This document shows, one piece after another, positions 59,271-64,000 of a DNA stretch of 64,000 nucleotides. The notes under the pieces are model-generated. The model was not told the DNA's origin and ran no database searches. It saw nothing but the letters and a program-made list of their open reading frames with translations. The translations under genes and the position numbers were made by a program. Source of the DNA: Cladobotryum mycophilum. Lineage: Eukaryota > Ascomycota > Sordariomycetes > Hypocreales > Hypocreaceae. The stretch spans positions 7,564,001 through 7,628,000 of the forward strand of contig CM071589.1 in assembly GCA_036429605.1 (NCBI GenBank). Direction: 5' to 3'. Position 1 is the first letter of the stretch, and every line of letters begins with the position of its first letter.

Positions 59271-60000
59271 TTAGTCTTGGTTTTTTCTTATGCTTTTTCT
59301 AGCTTCCCAGGTTTTTTCTATAGTCCTAGGGATATCCTTAGCTATAGAAAGGGCTGATTGGGCCCTAGTCTTAGCTAGAATAAGCCCTATCTGGTTATCC
59401 ATCCAAGTAGCTGCTATAGGTCCTGCAGCATTCTGTAGTTCCTTATAGTGCTTAGAGGCCTCTTTTTCAAATAGACCCCCTGATGAGATAATTATAGGCC
59501 TGAAGAAAGGGCCTAAATACTCATACTTGCGCTGTTTTTCCTTAGCAGCCTCTGCTAACGTGCTATAAGCCTCGGGTCTAGCTGAGGGCTTATTTATAGC
59601 TACGATTTGGATATCGTAGAAATAGCGGCTAGACCCTAGGGTAATAGCTAGATCTGCTTTTTGGTGGGTCTGGGGCCTAGGGGTTTTTAAGGGGTCTTGA
59701 GGTCTAGGGCCTTGGGTGCTAGGGCCTGGGGCACTAAGAGGGTCCTGAGGGTTCTGAAGGTTCTGAGGGTTCTGAGGGTCCTGAGGGTCCTGAGGGTCCT
59801 TGGGGCCTGAGGGTATATAAGGGGTCAGGGAAGGTTCGATTTCCACTTCTAGATTAGCCCGGCTAGCTAGTGTTTTATAAATGGCACGGGTTATCTGATT
59901 GTGGCGGTTGATCCACCTTCGGCTAGCTCCTTTACACACGTCTTCGTGGCCTAGGGATGCCTTTTCTCCGCAGCTATTGCATAGGCTATTTCCTAACCAT
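59271..60000 (-). mobile_element. 3' fragment of an RLE-type LINE (R2/CRE-like)
   Basis: The minus strand from about 60000 reads CNSCGEKASLGHEDVC, a CCHC knuckle, directly followed by RRWINRHNQITRAIY and VEIEP, then a proline-rich insert of PQDPQDPQ repeats, then KADLAITLGSSRYFYDIQIV, the PD-(D/E)xK-like nuclease core, and IISSGGLFEKEA. This order (knuckle, RHN helix, EP, D...D-I-Q) is that of the C-terminal endonuclease of R2/CRE/NeSL-type non-LTR elements. The reverse transcriptase is missing; a stop lies at about 60,003 and unrelated sequence follows. It is a 5'-truncated copy, as LINEs often are. It is not RIP-degraded. Confidence 0.65.
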
Positions 60001-60547
60001 TATTCCGCGTGTCGTTCGAGTTCAACGACCGCGGGCCGCCCGCGAAACCGGCGCGATGCACGGACCACGCGAACCAAAACAACTCTAGACCAAAACAACC
60101 ATTCTGGTTGGCCATCTATCAACCCAAATGCGACTGGGGTTAACACGGTAAGGTTCAGCTTAACGCTTACATCATCAGGGTTGACTGGTATGCGTAAGCC
60201 AATGACCGCGGGGGTTGAAAAATCTGGTATAGCGCCAGGGGCGTTGTCTGGTGTACGGTTCAGCTACGCCGTGTTCTTCGAGTTTAGCAGGTAGACAGAC
60301 TGGCGAACAAAAGGGGGCAAAGACAATCAATCTCTGGGGGTTTATAATAACACGTCTATCATCTCATATAATAAAGCAGATAAATATAATGATTTTTTTC
60401 TTCTATAGCCATTATCATAATGATAATAACAATGATAATAATAATAACACTATAATAATAATATAATAATCTAGCAACCTCTTAATCATAGAACAACCAA
60501 CCGATTCTTTACGAACACCAGAGCATATACGGCTCCATGAGCCAAGT
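60001..60547. other. Intergenic stretch with a short microsatellite
   Basis: Normal GC to 60,300; then an AATGATAATA-type microsatellite at about 60,410-60,470. No gene recognised. Confidence 0.45.
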
Positions 60548-60760
60548 ATGCTTCTACTGTGTCTGATATGTCAAGCTGCCATTCGGCCGGCGGCCTCGGC
60601 TGTGGCATCGCATTTTCGAAAACAGCATAAACTTACCGGAGATTCACTGCAGCGGGTAACAGCGTTCAACGACTCGCGCCGAGCCAGCCTAAAGGATCCC
60701 CGTACGGTCGAGCTGCCGAGCGACCACAGCCTAAGTATTATTCACCGGAGATTCTGCTAG
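60548..60760 (+). pseudogene. Truncated copy of the helicase-type zinc-finger N-terminus
   Basis: 70 codons with CLICQAAIRP and SHFRKQHKLTGDSLQRV, matching the start of the long frame at 61,930 (CRLCKSAIRP, RHFRHEHHLKGQVLQNI). It stops after HRRFC. It is a paralogous fragment cut short before the rest of the gene, separated from the second copy by LTR insertions. Confidence 0.6.
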
Positions 60761-60890
60761 AATCCCCCATACAAACTGGTCAACTTGGCCCGTGCATTGT
60801 TGCAAAATCGGTTACTGCTGGACCGATACGCTGATTGGCTAAAAATTTTCGAGGAGGGGTTAAGGGTTATGAAAGTAACAGGGTTTAACT

Positions 60891-61766
60891 TGTGATGTTC
60901 CAGGCATTTCCCAACAAGAATAACTTAAATTATAGGGTTTACGTTAATGGATCAGGGTAAGGCTATGGGTTTATGGTTTAGGCATTAGGTAGCTATGTAT
61001 GATATTCCGGTTGTTTACTAATAAGAAAATAACTTAGATTACGGTTTGATGTTTTCAGTGGATTAGGGCGATATTGAGTAATAAGATAAAGTGTTACAGT
61101 TTAGGTATCAAGTACTAATGGTGAACAATATTATTAAGGACTGACTAGATACATAAAAAAGAGATACAGGCTAGTATATATAGTGATTAAGTTTATTATA
61201 ATATGAATGAATATAAGGTTTTATTTTTATAGAAATGAATTAATGATCTAGTAGTCGTGATGGATCGAATTAATTATGTTCGAGCTATTGTGTGTGCTCG
61301 AGTTGATCTTGTTTGAGCCGATTGTAATTGGTTAAATTGTCCGAAGCTTTGCCGTGACTGTGTTCTAATCAATAGCTTGCATGAGTGTCACTAAAAATGG
61401 GTCCATTCTTGGTTAATGATATAAGTGTAAGGTTAGGTCGTTATACTATAGTGAATAGCTGTATTAGCGACTGGCTAAACTAATTTTACCCGGGAGACAT
61501 AAGGGTTTATTTAGGGAATGGGTTTATTCTGATTTGAATGAATGTGAGGTTCGTTCTTACGGGAATGAACCCGTGCAGTACCATTGATTACCAGTGGTTG
61601 TTGCACTCACTTAGTGAGTAGGGGCTTAGGGGGTAAGTAGGATTGGTGTTCTGGCTGGTCGAATTATCCGAGGCTTTACCGAAACAATACTAACTGGTAA
61701 GTCGCACTTATGAAACTAAAGGTAGGTCTAACCTGTTATCTAACCTAATGGAGTCAGGCTGTCACA
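60891..61766 (+). repeat. Solo LTR, family A, interrupted
   Basis: It starts TGTGATGTTCCAGGCATTTC and ends GAGTCAGGCTGTCACA. Another LTR (60998-61445) sits inside it. No matching target duplication is seen for the outer copy. Confidence 0.55.
60998..61445 (+). repeat. Solo LTR, family A, nested
   Basis: It starts TATGATATTCCGGTTGTTTA and ends TTAGGTCGTTATA. Flanks CTATG (60993-60997) and CTATA (61446-61450) form a duplication with one transition. Confidence 0.6.
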
Positions 61767-61929
61767 GCTGAATAAGTAGTTTAATAAGAGTACATTTAAC
61801 AAACAGTTGGCATAGAAACCAATGTAAATATATAAAGGTCAATAAGATTAATGGGCTTATAAATTTATTCTAGAGTAAATTAAATCTACCCAAATATTCT
61901 TTACTTTCTAATAAGAAAATAAACTTAAC

Positions 61930-64000
61930 ATGGAAGAATATATATATTTTAATAAGGAGCATTATATACTTATATGCCGATTGTGTAAGAGTGCAATTCG
62001 CCCGGGCAACAGTATCGAGAGACATTTTCGTCATGAACATCACTTAAAAGGGCAGGTATTACAGAACATCAAAGATTACTTCCGCCATATGCAATTAAAT
62101 GATCCAATTGTGGCAGAGCTCCCGGCAGATGGGGCTATAGCAATCGAATCGCTTAAGGCATTACGTGGTTACAGCTGCACGAGCTGTCGATATTTAACTA
62201 CGGCAAGTGATAATATTACCCGGCATTGGAGGGAGGCCAAACATGAGGCCACAGGGGATCGATGGACTGAAGTACAGCTACAAACGTGGTCGCGGGGCCG
62301 GTATGCGAGATACTGGATTGTTAGGGTTCATGGCGATGATACTGTACCGGAAACTATGGCTACAGAGAGTATAATGGACAAGATAATCGCGGATAGCAAG
62401 GCTGAGCTATTAGAAGAGGACACTAAACGGAACCAGAAAGGCGACACGCAAGAAGGCATTGACTACGACTCGACTTGGGTAAAGGAAATGAAGTGGGTAA
62501 GGCACTTCGGGGACCGGAATCTAAGCGAGATACACGACGCGGCTCAGTGGATACGAGCAAAGGCTACTACTATAAAGACAAGAATAGCCGAGGACAATGA
62601 AGCTATGAGTGAGGTGCGGATACTAACGAGACTGGGCGAGAGCTTTGATCGCGAGGTAGACCGCTGCAGCTGGCGACTAGACAGCGTGCCGAAGGAGACA
62701 CTGCAGTGTCTACACGGCATCGAAGCGGGCAAACCAAACAGCAGGCCGTTCGGGCATACTGCGCAGGAAAGGTCACAAAGCAAGTACCAATCCGTCGGAC
62801 ACCGTTACTTGGGGTTCTGCTGGAGGGCGTACCATATGGGTCGCGAGGAAGCGGCCACACGGCTGGGGATGCGCTTCACAGACGAGCAATGGGGCTTAAT
62901 GGCAGATGTGGCCCGCGAGCTAGAGAACCAGCAGTTATGCGACAGGGTCGGACAACCCAGACTACACAATAATAACGATATCTTTAGCGAGGATGACAAT
63001 AGCGAGAGTGGGAGCGAGGGAGAGGGAGAGGGAGAGGAAGAGGAAGAGGAAGGTGGTAGAGAGAGAGTGCCAACGGCTGCGCTTGACCAGGCTGTATTCC
63101 GGTTCATGATAGCTTCCATCAAGGTACGCGTCGGCGGCGATATGTACAGCAACGCAATGCTGTGCTTCTGCGCGGCGGCGGGCATTCGCAGGCACCCGCT
63201 AGGCTATATGGAGGCGTATCTATATACGGGCATACTGGCGGCACTGGTATGGCTGTCCCGGATGTTCTTTCTAGAAGCCGGGTTCGAGAACGAGCCGCGG
63301 GAGCTAGATGCGGTGAGCATAGAGGCGCTTACTAGATTCCGGCAGGAGCACGAGACATGGATGTGCATAGGCACTTATACCGTCATGAGTAAGGTGATCA
63401 ACTGGATGGCATACGGCAAGGGGCACCGTAACAAGACGGGCGGAACACCGACGGTGCGTTGGTCGGATGACGGCGAGTCGCTGGTCCATAACGGGGAGCA
63501 GATGCTTGTGCGCGACTTCCAGCGGGCGGCTTGCAAAGTCACGGTGCAGGCAGACGAATTGCTGAACCAAATGCTAGGCGGGACGTGGGATCGGACCGGG
63601 CCCGGAATAGACATGAAGCGGATTGTCGATACCACGGTGCGGCTCGGGGCCGGCCAGTCGTTTGTGACAAACGAGAAGAACGGGTGGCTAGACGCCGGGC
63701 CAGGTAAGGTAATGCGTTCTATGGAAGCGTCGATATTCGATAAAACGACGAACCAGTGGAAGCGAGCCGGTGTACGGAGGTGGATGCAGCAGCTACGTGT
63801 ATTCCGAGAGGCGTTAATGGTGCTCGTGCATGTATGGGGAGGGCAGCCGGGACGCGGGCCGGAAGTGACAACGTTACGGCACTGCGATACATGGCAGGTA
63901 ATGCGCAATATCTTTCTACACGAGGGGCAAGTCATGATCGTGACGGACCGCGACAAGATGAAGGCGATCCGCGAGAACGGCCGCAAGGTAGCCCGGTTTC
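61930..64000 (+). CDS. N-terminal part of a telomere-linked/RecQ-like helicase family protein (runs off the window)
   Basis: One reading frame stays open for 690 codons to the last base of the window, without an intron. It begins with a C2H2-type finger (CRLCKSAIRP ... RHFRHEHHLKG) and a second pair (CTSCRYLTTASDNITRHW) as in DUF3505/OrsF9-type N-termini. It continues through an acidic GEGEGE stretch (about residues 360-375) and ends in GGQPGRGPEVTTLRH, RNIFLHEGQVMIVTDRDK. That block precedes the DEAD/RecQ helicase domain in the large fungal TLH-like proteins. GC is high and codons normal, so it has escaped RIP. The helicase motifs themselves would lie beyond the window. Several long open frames on the other strand are its shadow. 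Confidence 0.7.
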   Translation, partial: MEEYIYFNKEHYILICRLCKSAIRPGNSIERHFRHEHHLKGQVLQNIKDYFRHMQLNDPIVAELPADGAIAIESLKALRGYSCTSCRYLTTASDNITRHWREAKHEATGDRWTEVQLQTWSRGRYARYWIVRVHGDDTVPETMATESIMDKIIADSKAELLEEDTKRNQKGDTQEGIDYDSTWVKEMKWVRHFGDRNLSEIHDAAQWIRAKATTIKTRIAEDNEAMSEVRILTRLGESFDREVDRCSWRLDSVPKETLQCLHGIEAGKPNSRPFGHTAQERSQSKYQSVGHRYLGFCWRAYHMGREEAATRLGMRFTDEQWGLMADVARELENQQLCDRVGQPRLHNNNDIFSEDDNSESGSEGEGEGEEEEEEGGRERVPTAALDQAVFRFMIASIKVRVGGDMYSNAMLCFCAAAGIRRHPLGYMEAYLYTGILAALVWLSRMFFLEAGFENEPRELDAVSIEALTRFRQEHETWMCIGTYTVMSKVINWMAYGKGHRNKTGGTPTVRWSDDGESLVHNGEQMLVRDFQRAACKVTVQADELLNQMLGGTWDRTGPGIDMKRIVDTTVRLGAGQSFVTNEKNGWLDAGPGKVMRSMEASIFDKTTNQWKRAGVRRWMQQLRVFREALMVLVHVWGGQPGRGPEVTTLRHCDTWQVMRNIFLHEGQVMIVTDRDKMKAIRENGRKVARF

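Noticed and set aside
62544..63986. Several open frames on the minus strand near the right end
   Set aside because: They are shadows of the GC-rich, intact 690-codon frame on the plus strand; they show no family motifs.

Overview
This window is from a filamentous ascomycete (Pezizomycotina-type). Its genes carry short 49-83 nt GT-AG introns plus two GC-AG introns. Long blocks are extremely AT-rich, and relics in them have Trp and Gln codons turned into TAG/TAA, as expected from repeat-induced point mutation (RIP). It also holds Zn2Cys6 regulators and LTR and DNA transposons. Species cannot be named from sequence alone.

Layout. 0.16-1.02 kb: a class I glutamine amidotransferase-like gene. 1.2-13.6 kb: a RIP-degraded transposon nest with an 8.6 kb LTR element (flanking repeat AGAAT), a pogo/Fot1-like DNA element inside it, and solo LTRs nested in each other with readable target duplications. 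15.2-20.3 kb: an intact Zn2Cys6 regulator, a decayed D-amino-acid oxidase, and an intact penicillin acyltransferase-type (peptidase C45) gene with a CCGG palindrome upstream. 20.4-25.9 kb: decayed genes (an unidentified secreted protein, a KP4-like fragment, a dead C6 regulator). 26.1-27.3 kb: a DUF3669 gene.

The centre of interest is 27.7-39.0 kb. Seven UstYa-family (DUF3328-type) genes, each with an N-terminal membrane helix and two HxxHC motifs, surround a 47-residue secretory peptide gene at 33,620-33,763. This is the layout of a fungal ribosomal peptide (dikaritin-like) cluster. The candidate precursor is unusual: it has no core repeats and no Lys-Arg Kex2 sites, only one short acidic follower with an aromatic C-terminus. 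Seven paralogous oxidases around so small a precursor, with no clear protease, makes this the best candidate for an undescribed system.

39.0-46.0 kb: an FAD monooxygenase pseudogene split by a 5.0 kb Ty1/copia element (141 bp LTRs, CGTTG duplication) and by a solo LTR. 46.2-47.1 kb: an SDR gene; 47.9-49.9 kb: a dead Zn2Cys6 regulator. 50.9-57.7 kb: a MOSC/ferredoxin-reductase/2Fe-2S oxidoreductase, an amidase and a quinone-oxidoreductase-like gene, all on +, perhaps a small catabolic set. 57.7-64 kb: AT-rich DNA, the 3' end of an RLE-type LINE, LTRs, and a 690-codon reading frame that runs off the window and resembles the N-terminal part of telomere-linked RecQ-like helicases.

Three otherwise good genes (one UstYa, the amidase, the quinone oxidoreductase) each carry one single-base deletion in a homopolymer. 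Assembly error is a serious alternative to gene death there.
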